Below, piece by piece: positions 24,048 through 36,787 of a stretch of 64,000 nt of DNA. Both the position numbers and the translations under genes were made by a program. The notes beneath the pieces are model-generated. The model made no database searches. It had not been told where the DNA came from and worked only from the letters and a program-made list of their open reading frames with translations. Each line of letters opens with the position of its first letter. Within the stretch, counting starts at the first letter, position 1. This stretch comes from Citrus sinensis (taxonomy: Eukaryota > Streptophyta > Magnoliopsida > Sapindales > Rutaceae), in assembly GCF_022201045.2 (NCBI RefSeq), contig NC_068557.1, positions 25,335,501 through 25,399,500 of the forward strand, read 5' to 3'.

Positions 24048-25552
24048 TCTAGGTCACAGACCTTCATTTCTGTTTCGGGTAGCAATACTCGTCCTAATGG
24101 CATGCATATCTTTATCCAGTTTTTAATTTGGTTCCGGATCGTGACAATGTGTACTCTATTTAGCAATTGATGCCACTTATGTGGTAAATGTATACCCGCT
24201 TTTTCTGCCATGATGCTCAAAGCATTATGGTGAAGGACCTCCAAAGAAAGGGAGAGAACGTTTGCTTACCAGGTTGTACTTTAAAATCGAAAATGAAAGA
24301 AAACTGTAAAAAATAGGGTTTCTCCAGTCGTCTTAAAACTGTGTAAATTAAGTGAAATTGGTTACGGAGCTCTGCATGAAAATTTTGATTATTGCTGGGC
24401 CTGAAGCTGTATACCAGATTGTGTAGTTATGGAGTCGTCATGTATCTTTTTATCTGCCTTTTTTTTTTAATAAAAATAAAGCGAACATTTCTTTTTTCTT
24501 TTTTTAATTTTTAAGAATGTAATGTTAAGTTTGGAAGATGTAATCGAACACTTGAAACAGGTAATAGAACTCTTAAAAAATGTGACGGAAATTTTTGTGG
24601 ATGTGCAACATTATAACATGGAAATTTTAGAGTGACCTGTTGAATTTAATAGGATTTTCCATTCACCAGGTTGAATGTAAACTCGATCCTGATTTTAAAA
24701 CCTATCATAATTAGATGATAGGTTTTAGGGCATGGACAATGGACGCTACTACTATTATCTTGATAGGGGGAAAACAAGAAGGGAAAGGGAAGAGAAAAGA
24801 AAACTTGTTTAGTGCAGAGCAGTGCAGTTATGTGCGTTTGGATCTCTGGTTAAAGCAAACTGCTCTAATCTCTACGGCAGGGCGGTGTGGGGTGCCTGAT
24901 TCCTTACGAACAAATGTCTCCTTTGAGAGTGGCACTACATTGCTGTTTGAGAGAGACCATCTAACTGAATAGATGTGACAGAGAAACTACTGCATTAAGC
25001 ATTTGATAACATTTTTTTTCTTTTTTCAAATAAAAACGATGAAATATATAATTGCTTTATGCTTGGTCATGAAATGTTGTCACAATGTAATGCAGTTCCT
25101 CTTTGGAGGATTTTTGAGTATGCAAAATTTTGAGTTGTAGAATTATTATTAGACTACATCTGTAATACTTCAAATGTACTTGCTCTGTGTATTGTGGCTT
25201 GTTTAGTATAAGCAATTGAATTTGAATCTTCATTATGCACTGGCAGGTTGCCCACTTTTGGTCACCAGTGGATGTCTGCCTGAAAAGCAGAAACAAATGT
25301 AGTAATGTTGGGTTGCAGGATCCAAACCAACTTTTGTTAAAATCACTTTGGCCATCCCTTGTTCTCCTGTTTTTTAGTTAACTTGCTTGTGTATCACCAT
25401 GTTGATAGTAGCAGACTACCAGAAGAAGATAAGCAACATTAAATGATTGATAATGGGAGAAACCCTCCACTTATCTTCCATGTCTCTCTTTTGGTCCCCA
25501 CTTTCGTTTCGGATTTGTAGATTCAGTTATATATTTCACTTGCTTGTCATAA
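24048..25552. other. Intergenic, hydrolase 3' end to Aux/IAA promoter
   Basis: Contains the hydrolase 3' UTR, with a candidate AATAAA-type signal near 24468-24480. The 85-codon frame at 24715-24972 has no recognisable domain and I do not call it a gene. Confidence 0.5.
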
Positions 25553-25560
25553 TATAAATA
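25553..25560 (+). promoter_or_regulatory. TATA box of the Aux/IAA gene
   Basis: TATAAATA lies 81 bases before the chosen ATG at 25641, the normal distance for a plant promoter with a short 5' UTR. Confidence 0.6.
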
Positions 25561-25640
25561 GCTGCCTCCAGTAATAGTTAGCATCATATCATTCTGCCTT
25601 GGCTGACAACACTGACTCAGTTGTTTTTCACGGTATTCCG

Positions 25641-26715
25641 ATGGATTCGAATGCTTCAGGCTTCCTTCTCAAACCTTCAACTTTTCACTCAGTTTACAAT
25701 CAAGCCAAACAAGATGATGGTGCTATTGATCTCGGTCTCAGCCTGAGAACTTTTCAACCCGAGGCCTATCATCCATCCGGACATAGTATGCCTTTACATT
25801 TTAGTTTGCATTTCTAGCCTTTTCGTCCCATGCATTGGGAAACTGATGCCCGTTAAAAAATCAAGGGCCTTGTTCATTCTAACATTAGGAAATAGTATGC
25901 ATAATTTGTAAGTTGCATCATATTCATGCATTGGTTGTTCGGGAAGCTGAATGAGTAAGAAAAAAAGAAGGCTTAAAATCTTTCATTGGTTCTTTATAAT
26001 GTTAAACAGAAGGATTTATTTATTCTCTCTTTTGTTCTTTTGGGAAAATGATTGCTTATAATGATTTAACTGAAGCTTGCATTTTACCGTGGCAGGCCTG
26101 GAGGGGTATGGTGATGATTTGATAGAATGGCCAGAGACTAATTTACAGCTGAAGAACTCAAACAGAAGATTCCAAGGGCTTGTAGAAGAAGATGTTGACG
26201 AGGAAGCAGAGGGAATCCAGAGCAAAGAGAGGTGGGCTTATGTGAAAGTTAACATGGATGGAGTTATGGTTGGTCGCAAAATTTGCATACTTGATCATTG
26301 TGGTTACTCAAGCCTAGCATGCCAATTGGAAGACATGTTTGGTAGGAATCAACTATATCTTGAGTCTCACGACCTCGAGATTTTTTCCCATTTTTCTTCT
26401 TAGAAATGAATAACATGATTAAGATTTTTTTTTTTTTTTTTGGTAGGGAGAAGTTCCACGTCTGGACTAAGGTTGTTCCAGGCTAGGTCTGAATTTTCCC
26501 TGTTGTATAAGGACGGGGAGGAGAATTGGAGGACTGTTGGTGATGTTCCGTGGACGTAAGTGCTTTAATGCTGCCAACAACTACTAACTTCTTCAATTTT
26601 CACGTTTATACCTGTTCTACTTTGGGTTGAATACAATTGTTGAACAACCTGTGTTTTGAATCCTGACAGAGAGTTTGTAGAATCAGTGAAGCGGCTAAGG
26701 ATTGCACGAAATTGA
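25641..26715 (+). CDS. IAA32: Non-canonical Aux/IAA repressor, IAA32/IAA34 type
   Basis: Four exons, 25641-25785, 26096-26341, 26447-26555 and 26670-26715, give 181 residues. Domain I is D-L-G-L-S-L (30-35), an EAR repression motif that recruits TOPLESS. The C-terminal PB1-like domains III/IV are present: W-A-Y-V-K-V-N-M-D-G-V, G-R-K-I-C, G-L-R-L-F-Q, W-R-T-V-G-D-V-P-W, F-V-E-S-V-K-R-L-R-I. The domain II degron (VGWPPV) that TIR1/AFB needs is missing; the position holds L-I-E-W-P-E-T. This is the hallmark of the IAA32/IAA34 branch, reported to be stabilised through TMK1 signalling rather than degraded. Start is the first in-frame ATG and matches the family's M-D-x-N start. It lies 1.6 kb after the hydrolase, the same pairing as At1g15060/At1g15050. 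Symbol denotes the orthogroup; IAA34 is equally apt. Confidence 0.92.
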
Positions 26716-29032
26716 GGCTCTTCGTTATGGTTCACCAAATTCTAGCCGCTTGATTTCAAGTTACTGTTACTTTTCAATGTGTTTTGAAGCATCTTTGAGA
26801 ACTGACTTGACTTAAGAGTGAGGAATCAAAATTTGCAACTTCTGTGTCACAAAAAGAAAATGAGAAAATATTTGGAATCAGAATGGTGGCCAGTAAATAC
26901 TGTTACAATTTGCAATCAAGTGTTATAAATTTCATACACTAGGTCATATTATTCTATGGCTGACAGGACTTTCCAAGTATATTAGAACGAATAACAACAA
27001 TGAATTTCCTGGTATGATTGTCTATAAACTGCGTGAAATGAACTCGTCAATTGAGACAATCAAGATATATACCAGGGAAACCTTACAGTCATATATTCAC
27101 AAAATGTAGAACAAAAATGTCAAAGATTCATAATGCTTCAGAAACTCACAATGCCACCAGACTTTGAACAAAGAAGAGATTTCAACCTAAACCGCTTGTA
27201 CATTTGTGCGGAGATTTCTGTGAAACCATTGCACCTCGTTGTTGTGGTGGAATGAACGATAAGTATTCAACGATGTTGCAGATGCACAACATGCATTGCA
27301 ACTGTACAGATAAATCGAATTAACCAGATGAACTTTACTGTCAAGCTGAGTTTTAATATCTAACCTCTGAGCATGGGGGAAATTTTAGGTTGCAGTAAGT
27401 TCTCCTCAGGAACTGAGATACACATTCATTAGTGAATTCTACTAAAAATTTCCCATAGAAAAGCCTATTTTGGGCAAGTTTTCGAAGTTAGGAACTCGGT
27501 ATTTGATTGCCTCTTTGGAAAATAGAATGGCACCTTAGACGACCAAAACTATGGGTTAAGTGCCTACTTTCTAAAACTACAACCACAGGCCATCAATAAT
27601 CAACATTCTCCGTATTCTGTAAGTTAATTATAAAGATAAAATAAGTTCAACAAATCAATCCCACAATCCCAGTTATCCTGTTTACAAGCACATGGTTTGT
27701 GACATATAAAATGACTTGCATTGATATGATACAAACATAACTCATAAGACCAACATTCTTATGCATTCCTAGAATTTGCCTCCATAAACTGAAAGTCCCG
27801 CGCTCTGGCTCCCTCATTTTGGAGTAAATCAGTATCAGCCCTTTGATTACTCAAACATTGAGACTAAGATGATCATTGATACTAAGAAATGGTAGCTGGC
27901 AGAGAATTGACCAAATACATTCAGACAAGAAAGATATGTTAAAGTCAAGACCGAGACAAATGAATCAATTATTAAATCCAATGGACAGCTAAGAATTTTC
28001 CACGCATTGCATCCTCGGGTTGGTGGACTCCACTCACCTAAATTCCCGCATCGTGGTTTGCTAGCTAGAAGATGCACCATTTCTGTTTTGACCATAACAC
28101 AAGTGATTTTCACCAAAATTTAACAAAGATAAAAATTGTACTAAGGCTATTAATTTTATTAATTGAAATTAGGATAGGTTAGATAGGACAAAAGTTGCGT
28201 GAAAACAGCACCAAAGTTAAAATGTAAAGTAGAGCATCTAAAAGACAGATCATAGATGTGTCATATCAGACATAGACTATTAGCATTTCGTGAATGTGGC
28301 TGAAAGATTCGGAAACTGACTGTAGATAAGCAGATTGTCTTACTTGGCAATGCACTTCTCCTATTCACTTTTTTCACTTCCTGCCAGGATGCGAAATATG
28401 GGATGCAAATCGTTGTAATGCTGTAAGTCATAAGACAGGGACGGATACTTCCAAAATTAACTCAAAAAACACTTCCAATAATCTTCATCATCAGGTGGTT
28501 GCAGGGCCATTTCATTAGAAAATTGAATAAAGGATGAAATTAATGTGTAAGAAGTTCTTTCTTAAATCATGTGAGTTGTGAGTAGAAAATGCTTGTCATG
28601 CATTGTTTACTGAATGGTTATTATGACAAAAGGAAAGAAACAAACGAACAAACATTCAATAACTTCGCTGCCCGAGAAAAACAAAAGACAAAAGGTCTGT
28701 AATACGAGCAAGAAGAAGAATACATACTTTTACAAATATACTAAGAGCCAACTCATGCTCAGGGCAGTTACAAGTTACAGACTCTCTTAGCATGCTCTTA
28801 CAGCAGACCAACATTCAGTTATCCCTTATGCATTGAGAAAGATGGGAATCCCACAAAAAAATAAAAATAAAAAGATGAACACTTTTCTTTAGAAGACAAC
28901 TAGCAACATTTGTCTCCACTGCTGCAACATAATAAGGGTGCGCGTACTTTCCGATTATCTTCAAACCCCGCCCCTAGTCAGTGTAAGCAGGAAACTTCAA
29001 GCAATTGTTGAGACACAGGATTCTCTGATTTC
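26716..29032. other. Intergenic between Aux/IAA and ZAR1-like genes
   Basis: The genes converge, so both 3' UTRs fall here. The remainder shows no gene I can support; the reverse frame at 27847-28116 has no conserved motif. Confidence 0.5.
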
Positions 29033-31298
29033 TCAATCACTGGATACAATCAATCTGTCCAAAGCATCGGAGATATGCCTCATCGTAGGTCTCTTTTCAG
29101 GGCTGCTATGAACACAAGCCATTGCAATCTTTAGAACAGCAATAATCTCTTCTTCCTTATCAGCATCTGGAGCTAAATATGGATCTAAAACATCTGCAAG
29201 CGGCTTCTTCTCTTCAATGCAGAGCTGCATCCAGTTAACAAGATCCATTTCTGAGGATCCCACCTGGACAACTGCTGTTCTTCCAGTGATCATTTCAAGC
29301 AAAATCACTCCGTACGAGTAAATATCCCATTTCTGTGATGGTTTCACCACCTTGAGTGATTCGGGGGCCTGATAATAAGATCCCAAGTTACTTGAAGAGT
29401 TGGTCGTAGTAACCTCCAAGGACACACTCTTCTGTTGTCTTTCTTGAGGCTTCTCTGCAGGCATTCTATTAGATTGCAGTGTTGGAGACCCTCCAGCAAT
29501 ATTAGCAAGGCGTGCAAGTCCAAAATCAGATACGTGTGGTTCCATATTATGTCCAAGCAAAATATTGCTAGGTTTCAGATCTCCATGGACATACTTTTTG
29601 GGGCTGAATTCATGCAGATAAACCAAGCCTTTTGCAATCCCTTTTATGATTTTCACCCGTACTGACCATGGCACTGGCGTAAATGATACCATTCCTGGCT
29701 TCCCTGATTACATTAAGATAAAGATGAAAAAAGAAAATGAGGCAATCAAATAACCAAAACTCTATCTAGGAAACAAAATTATCTATCGCTGACAGTATTC
29801 ACAAGAGGGTTTTGTAAAACATACCATGGAGTGCAGTGGCTAGGCTTCCATTAGGTATATAATCATATATGAGCAGTTTCTCATCAACAGACCAGTAATA
29901 TGCTCTGAGAGTTACAATGTTTGAATGCCTTATCTTCCCAATTGCTTCTACTTCGGTTTGGAACTCCTTAAACCTCTGAGAGCCGCCTTCACCCAACCTT
30001 CTCACTGCTAAGGTATGTCCATCTTCAAGCACAACTTTGTATACAATCCCAATTCCACTCTTGCCAAGAACAAAAGCTGAAGCCTTAAGCAGCTCATCCA
30101 AATCAAAAGCCACCTGTGTATCCAGCGGCACAAGGTCATACTGTTCAACATTCTCTGAGAGAGTCTCTGATTCATCTTTCCTGAAGCACAAACACTCTTT
30201 TCTTCCCTTACCTCCTTTTGCATAACAATTTTCATCCTTGCCCTCGCCAAAACCACAAACCCTTGAATAGCAATATGAGAACAATAGCCCGACAAGGCAA
30301 ATTCCAATTACATCACTCACAATTATAGCTACTATAGCACTCTTACTAAGCCCTCTTCCTTTTTCTCTCTTTCCTCCACCATCATCTCCATTCTCAGGTG
30401 GGTAATTATTAGGCAGAAACGGATATGAAGCTGGTGAACTTGCACCTGGAACATCTGAAGAACAAGGGTTCTTCAATGGGGGCCCACAGAGCCTGGGGTT
30501 CCCAATAAATGCAGTCGGTCCTCTATTCATTAGAGCACCATTTTGGGGTATCGGTCCACTCAAATTGTTATAAGTTAAATCAATGTATACCTTCTCAGGA
30601 AGATTTCCTAAGCTAGCTGGAATTGAACCACTAAAGAGATTATGGGAAAAATCAACAGTTCCTTGCAAACTAGACAAATTTCCCGTGTTACTTGGAATCG
30701 AACCATTGAATTTATTGAATGAAAGATTAAGTTTTTCAAGTGAAACCAAACCACTACCAAACCCATTTGGCAAAGGACCAGTGAAATTATTTTGACTAAG
30801 ATCAAGAGCTTTCAGTCTCTTGCATTGCACAATTGACACAGGTAATGACCCATTAAAGAAATTCTGAGACAAATCCAAAATTTGAAGGTACTTAAGCTTG
30901 CCAATCTCATTCGGCACAGACCCAGAAAAGGAATTCCCATAAAGAACCAAACTTTGGAGCCCTTGTGCTTCAAGAAGCTCAACAGGCAAGCTACCAAAAA
31001 ACATATTATTCCTTAAATTTACATGACGAAGATCAGTCAAAGAGCCTAAGGCAGAAGGAAGAAACCCAAGAAGTTTCTTCTTGGGAATGCTAACAGAAAC
31101 AACTCTTTGTTCCTTGCATGTAATTCCATTCCATGAACAAGGATTCTCATCAGAAGAGTTCCAGTTACTCAAAGACCCTTCGGGGTCTTCATGTACAGAC
31201 TGCTTAAATGACAAAAGTGCATAGCCTTCACCATTCAGAGAATCCACAAAACCATTGAAGTTACAAAGAACAAGAAACAAAACAACCCAAAAACACAT
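29033..31298 (-). CDS. ZAR1: LRR receptor-like kinase, ZAR1 type
   Basis: Two exons, 29825-31298 and 29033-29703, joined at H-G|K-P-G, give 714 residues. Order: signal peptide (1 to about 20, V-V-L-F-L-V-L), LRR N-cap with [12 protein letters not shown], about seven LRRs (for example [13 protein letters not shown]), a transmembrane helix at about 319-345, and a kinase domain from about 405. The kinase is atypical: the VAIK lysine site reads L-A-V-R-R, the catalytic loop is V-H-G-D-L-K-P-S-N (no RD pair), DFG is intact. Arabidopsis ZAR1 (At2g01210) is a membrane receptor kinase needed for the asymmetric first zygotic division. I start at the Met that opens the signal peptide; an in-frame Met 37 codons upstream (31409) is possible but would bury it. 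The pair Aux/IAA-ZAR1 is conserved with At2g01200/At2g01210. Confidence 0.94.
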
Positions 31299-31421
31299 CT
31301 TTTTACAGAGAACTAGAAGAAAAGTGACCGTTGGAGAAAATTTATGAAATGCAAAGTGAACAACTTGCTTACCTTTGAAGCTGAGACTCAAGTGAGCTGA
31401 GGGAGACAAACAATGGAGGTT

Positions 31422-31422
<1 letters not shown>

Positions 31423-31458
<36 letters not shown>
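31423..31458. repeat. (AG)18 microsatellite in ZAR1-like 5' region
   Basis: A perfect AG run 125-160 bases upstream of the ZAR1-like start codon; on the gene's strand it is a CT run, typical of plant 5' UTRs and core promoters. Confidence 0.92.
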
Positions 31459-31461
<3 letters not shown>

Positions 31462-34400
31462 GGAGAGTGTGAAAGCTGCCAAAGTGATGTAGAAAAGAAT
31501 GTGCGTTGAGGAATGGTAAAGTTTTTGCAGCTGAGCTAGCACCTAGCAACGCAAAGCCAAAAAGCCTTGGGAAAATAGATAATTAATTGTGGGGAAAAAA
31601 AATGAAACTGAGAAAAAAACGGAGAAGGTTGGTGAGAAATTCCAGGGGAGAAGTTTTCTTCAATTTTTTCATAACATACAATTTCTCGTGATATCTCGGT
31701 GATGGGAGCGCCCTCAGTTGCTCACTACAAGGAGCTTCTCTTGCATAAATGCAACTATAAAATTTGCATTTTGCTTTCATTATTTATTAATCATTAATTA
31801 TTTAGCGATCATCTACGTGTCAATCTCACAATATGGTTCTTTCATAATGCTGTACCACACACCCAAATGCTTTACTTATTACACCATTTTTACTATCAGT
31901 GACTTATCATTTAGGCGAATATTCTGAAATAAAATTATTCATAATATTTGCTGGATATAACTTTTTTAATTTTATTGTGCTTTTATGCAAGTTTTCAGTA
32001 TTTAATTATTAACACAGCTTCCCCAAAAAAAAAAATGTTTCGGTTAGTTTTCCAAAATAAAAATAGTAATATAAACTTATCACAAGCTTACTCATAATTA
32101 TGTTCAATACTTGTTTAGATCAGTACAATTTTCAAATTGAGCAACAAGATGAAACCATGACAAAAAAATTTTGTCGGTCGGTAAATTTTGGAATTTGTTT
32201 AAAAAGAAAAAAGAAAAATCATTATAGAAAATTACATAAATTGACTAGAAGACTTTTTTTTTTAATCATGGTTTTATTTCTTTAACATTATTCTTTAAAA
32301 TTATGTTTCACATTATGAACAATGTAACTATCGTAACAGATGCATAGATATTCAAAGGAATAAAGGAGAATATTATTATTTGCTTTTGCTAACTGTACTG
32401 TAATAGAATATAACCGCCCCCCCCCCCCCTTTTTTTTTTAAGTCCACTGCTTTAAGAGAATCTTATTCAATGCTCTTTAAACTATTTGTCCATTTTGTGG
32501 CTAACATAACAATTTTATTTTTCTTTTTTAACATCTTTTTTTTTTTTAATCAGTAGCCAGTAGGGGTAAAATGTTCAATTTAAGAGAATATATTGATATG
32601 GGTTTAAATCGAATATATGTTTAAAAAAAAAAGAAAAGAAAAGAAAAGGTGTTCGATCCCATATGAGAGCCCCACGATAATGTTATTTAGGGCAGGGGGC
32701 TGGAGCCTTACTCATTTTTGGCAACTTTCCAAATTGAAGGCGGATTATCCAATGGCCACGGTTGGAAGATGAATTGGACTGCGATGATTATCCCACATTG
32801 CCTCTGAACCGTTAAGGGGACATTGTTATGATTATGGCCATTTTTCTGTCCCTAATCCATGATCATGCATTAAAATTAAGTTATAATAATTCAGTAGAGG
32901 CGACCAATAGAAATGTGATCATAGATGGAATCTTGACCGCCGTTGATCAGAACAACTGCCTGATTTGACCAGAAAGTTAATCACCATCAAAACAAATTAG
33001 TGGTCAGTAGGTCCCTAGCAGTGTAGCTCTTGAATGTCCAACACGTGCGTGCAAAGTCACGAGATGTTAAAATATACAAATTTTTTATTCACTCTACATT
33101 AAAATAATAAATGATAAATTGAATGAATTCATCAACTCATACAGCATGTTAGAATTCGATAGATAAAAATAAATAAATTAATGGAATAAATAAGATTTTT
33201 TTTTTGAATACAATGGAATAAATAAGATTAAACGATAATGATATCACATTTATTTATTTTTAACACATTAATAGCAATTCGTAGCTGAAAACTTTTATTT
33301 GTTTTTAGAATGACAAAAAATTGAAAAATCTATAAAGCCCTCTCTAGCCAAGTGGATATGCCCATGATTACGTGTTTCGGTCTGTTCTCTATTTATAAAG
33401 ACCCAGCAGAGAATGGATAATATTTAAATTAATTTTTAAGTTCATGCATCTCTAAGATTTTAAATTAGATGATTGATTAAAAAAAATTGTTTAAAAACTA
33501 AGCGGTCAAACATTAAGTCAATTTGTTCCTGAAAATTGAATAGCCATATATATATCTATAGCTTCACATTGTTTTCTTTTTTAATTATTGTTACAACCGC
33601 TCAAAACCGCACCTCTAATTAGTTAATTAATTTATTTATACTATAAAACTAAAATAGATTAAAGCTTAATTAATTAATTTATTTATACTGTACAATTAAA
33701 ATATATTAAAAATTTTCTAATAAATATTTAACATAACTATATTTATAAGACTCGAACAAAAAAGTTTAGTTAAATTTAAAATAACCGCGTGTCAGCTGAT
33801 CTATGCAATACATTAAAAACTATTTAAACACTTTTTTTTTTTTTTAAGAAAACTCTGTCAAATGGAGTAATATTTGATTATTATATTTTTTTATGATAAA
33901 GATATTTTGTACGTAGTAGTTCTATTCTGTTAACAACAAGAGCAACTTTCACATGCAGTCAACACACGAAAAAGTAATTGAAGTTATCGTGATACGAAAG
34001 TGAATAATATCGAAAAACATTTAGCGCTAAATTGACACGTGAACTATTGATGTAGCCGTTTGTCAGTGGGGCTCGATGGTGAACCCCACGCCAGAGCTCA
34101 GGCTTTATCCTTCACATATGGGGCTCCTAGGAACAGTTTCATTTTCTTGAAGGACTTGTTTGTGGTAATTAAATTACTCGGCTGAGAAATTTATAAATAA
34201 AGAGAAAGTTCGGGTTCGTCTCTCTCTTCTCTCTAATGTCTCGAAGCTTACAATACAGTCAGCTGTTTATTCACACTTCCACGTAATAGAAAGACCATCT
34301 TGTCCCTTTCCATTTTATTCATTTAGAACTACTACGTTCAGTATAATTTTTTCAAGATAAAGTATTCTTATTTACTCACAATTTTAATTTTTTTAAAAAA

Positions 34401-34521
34401 GAAAGGTTAATTTTCAAGGCGTACTTCAAGTAACATTAACAGATTTTTTGTTTTTTAGAAAAAAAAAAACAGTGACAGATTTAATGCATGCGGAGGAACA
34501 AGGACACTATCATCGAGGTTG

Positions 34522-34542
34522 ATTATTATTATTATTATTATT
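34522..34542. repeat. (ATT)7 microsatellite
   Basis: Seven perfect ATT units in non-coding DNA. Confidence 0.9.
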
Positions 34543-34857
34543 CTGGGTACATGTGGTTAGGCAAAAAGGCAAGCACTAATACATCGGTTAACACGTTGTT
34601 TACTACTCTCCAGTCTCAAAATTAGAGTGCATAGCTTGTAGTCTTTCTTATACTCTTCATTATATAAACATATGATAAGGCCAATTGTGCCTTTTTTTTT
34701 ATTTTCTTTTGAATTTGTTACAATTCAATAAATGTATTATACTATGAAACTATTGTGATTCCAAATACTTACATTTGTAGTATAATCTAAAAGTCTCTGT
34801 CAATCATTAGCTCCAAATATACTCCCATAATAAATAATAAAAAAGAAATTTGTCTTC

Positions 34858-34982
34858 CATTTTATATTTTTGAGATTGAGGATTGAGATGAATTCGTATA
34901 AAGCTCGAACCCACGCTCCTAAGCACCTCGAGGACATGAGTTAACACTCCGCAACTAGGCCCACTGGCAAGTCGGTTGTGTC
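34858..34982 (-). mobile_element. Possible tRNA-derived SINE remnant
   Basis: On the reverse strand the sequence runs CCGACTTGCCAGTGGGCCTA, then after about 45 bases GTGGGTTCGAGCTTTATACG, then an AT-rich tail. These resemble the A and B boxes of a tRNA-type internal promoter at the right spacing. A 6-base match TGTCTT flanks it, too short to be decisive as a target duplication. It does not fold as an intact tRNA. Confidence 0.35.
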
Positions 34983-36787
34983 TTTACAACATGCAAAAGC
35001 CTGCGGCTTGTGAATACGAACGGGGAATCAATTTTTAAAGAAGTATTTTTAGTCCTATCATGCAATTAATTAAACATTTTGCTTCTCTTTAGAGACAGAC
35101 ACAGGCTTCAATCTTTGGAGCCCACTTCTATTTAATTGGCAGATCAATCTGTCTCCAAACACAACGCTTTACAGCCGAAGACAATACATTTTTAAAAAAA
35201 ATTAAATTCTCGAGGAGCTGAAGATAATTACTTAAATACTATATTTTCAGCACCATTTTTTTTTGGTCTAGCCATCTCATATCTGTTATGTGTCAAGTAA
35301 AACACAAACAGATCCAGAAATCTGTACAGAACAGAAGTATTTTTGTTGGAACAGAGACTAATATTATGAAGATTGCCAAGTCACCGCGGCCTGTTTTTGT
35401 TTACAGGGTTTTGCTTCTTTCTTAAATACGTTCAGTTGCGTTGAGGACCATTTTGCAAAATAATGGTACTTGTACGTGCTGTATCATTGCAGCAGCCACA
35501 CGGCGTACGGTGTGGTTGAGTTAACGGATGAAAAATATTAGTACAAAGAAAAGCAGTAGAAATAATGAATGAATAGTTTACCTTTATATTTGCGAGAGCA
35601 GTAATGAGAAGAAATGCCTTTGCCAATGCTCTAAATGAAATTATCGGCCAATTTAGTGCTTTTTTTTTTCTTTTCTTTTTGAAGAAGGTATATCGAGCTG
35701 TCTAAGCTCTTTATTTTATCTTTTCAGAGCATATGGGCTATTTTCATTTGGTACCTAATTTGAGCATGATTAGAGGCAGTTTTATTTCAGCATGCCTCAT
35801 TGAAATCGGATTTGGTCCAATGGTCTCCGTCCATCGCGGTGTTGGTGTCCATGCACTGATGCAAGTTGCACGTGCTCATGCCAACTACAATGGGCCCGTG
35901 GCCGAAGCATAAACCCTAAATGAGTCTGTTTAATATTCAGTTGTTATGATCTTATGACTTGAAAAGTTAATGTTCTTGTGGGGGGCGTGTGTATTTATAA
36001 TTTTGAATAATATTTTTGACAAAATCAATGAAAATATTATCAGATTTTTTTACTTAAAAACAGTCAAATAAAATCACTTTTAACTAAAAAATTACAACTA
36101 CAGATGTCTTCCAAGCACTTAACAACTATAATCCTTTAAGTCTTCAATAGTAATACCAAACATACCTAACACCTCTCTAAGCATACTAGTTGAGTTGTGG
36201 TAATCGAATTCGTAAAGAAAAAAATATATTATGAAATATAAGTGTACGAGGATTCTATATTTTTAAAATCTTACGAGAAATATAAAAGGTATGATTATAA
36301 GTAAGACTTTTCATTATTAGTTGTGTTGTCATAATTGTATTGTTGCCACCAAATTGTAAGATAATATTTATCAAATTTAATCTAGTTCAATGCGACTATA
36401 ATAAATTTGATCAAATTTAATGTTATTTGAAGTAGTGTAATAAGTATACATAATTTTTTCTCCAATGTTTTCATTCCAGAAACTGACGAGGGAAATTTAT
36501 TTGTGAGATGATCAATTTTGTAATATGTAAATTTATCTAGTGTCATCTCATTACTCGGGAATATTTTTTGAAAAAAAGGTAATTCGTAATTGAATAATAA
36601 TAATAATAATTAGACTTTTTAAATAATATCATAATTTCTAAAATTATTTTATCACTCCGCTGTTAAAAATGATCAAATTTTAATATCATGGTTGACAAAA
36701 CGACACCGTTCAGATCGTTATCCAGTTGACTACATTCGATATACCGTGCTGCTAAACGACGAGCCGAGAGCAAACTGCAAAGCGAAA

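Larger units (their letters stand above)
31299..36787. other. 5.5-kb gene-free region
   Basis: Includes the ZAR1-like 5' UTR/promoter at its left end and the nucleotidylyltransferase promoter at its right. Between them the sequence is AT-rich with scattered poly-A/T, a C13T10 tract at 32417-32439, two microsatellites and a possible SINE. ORFs of 60-70 codons (for example 32100-32285, 35432-35626) lack any family signal. Confidence 0.55.

Noticed and set aside
24715-24972. 85-codon forward frame between hydrolase and Aux/IAA
   Set aside because: Composition is not protein-like and no motif is seen.
25599-25640. Upstream extension of the Aux/IAA frame
   Set aside because: The open frame extends 14 codons upstream but has no ATG; the family start M-D-x-N fits 25641.
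27847-28116. 89-codon reverse frame with some Cys/Trp/Pro words
   Set aside because: No family recognised; the hydrophobic second half looks like AT-rich chance coding.
32560-32680. GTGTTCGATCCC as a tRNA/SINE B box
   Set aside because: No A box at the proper distance and no tail or duplication.
33340-33410. TAGCCAAGTGG-like A box
   Set aside because: The expected B box downstream is too degenerate (GTGTTTCGGTCT) to call a SINE or tRNA.
34185-34250. TATAAATA followed by a CT-rich leader
   Set aside because: Looks like a promoter, but no coding sequence follows in either frame for 2.5 kb.
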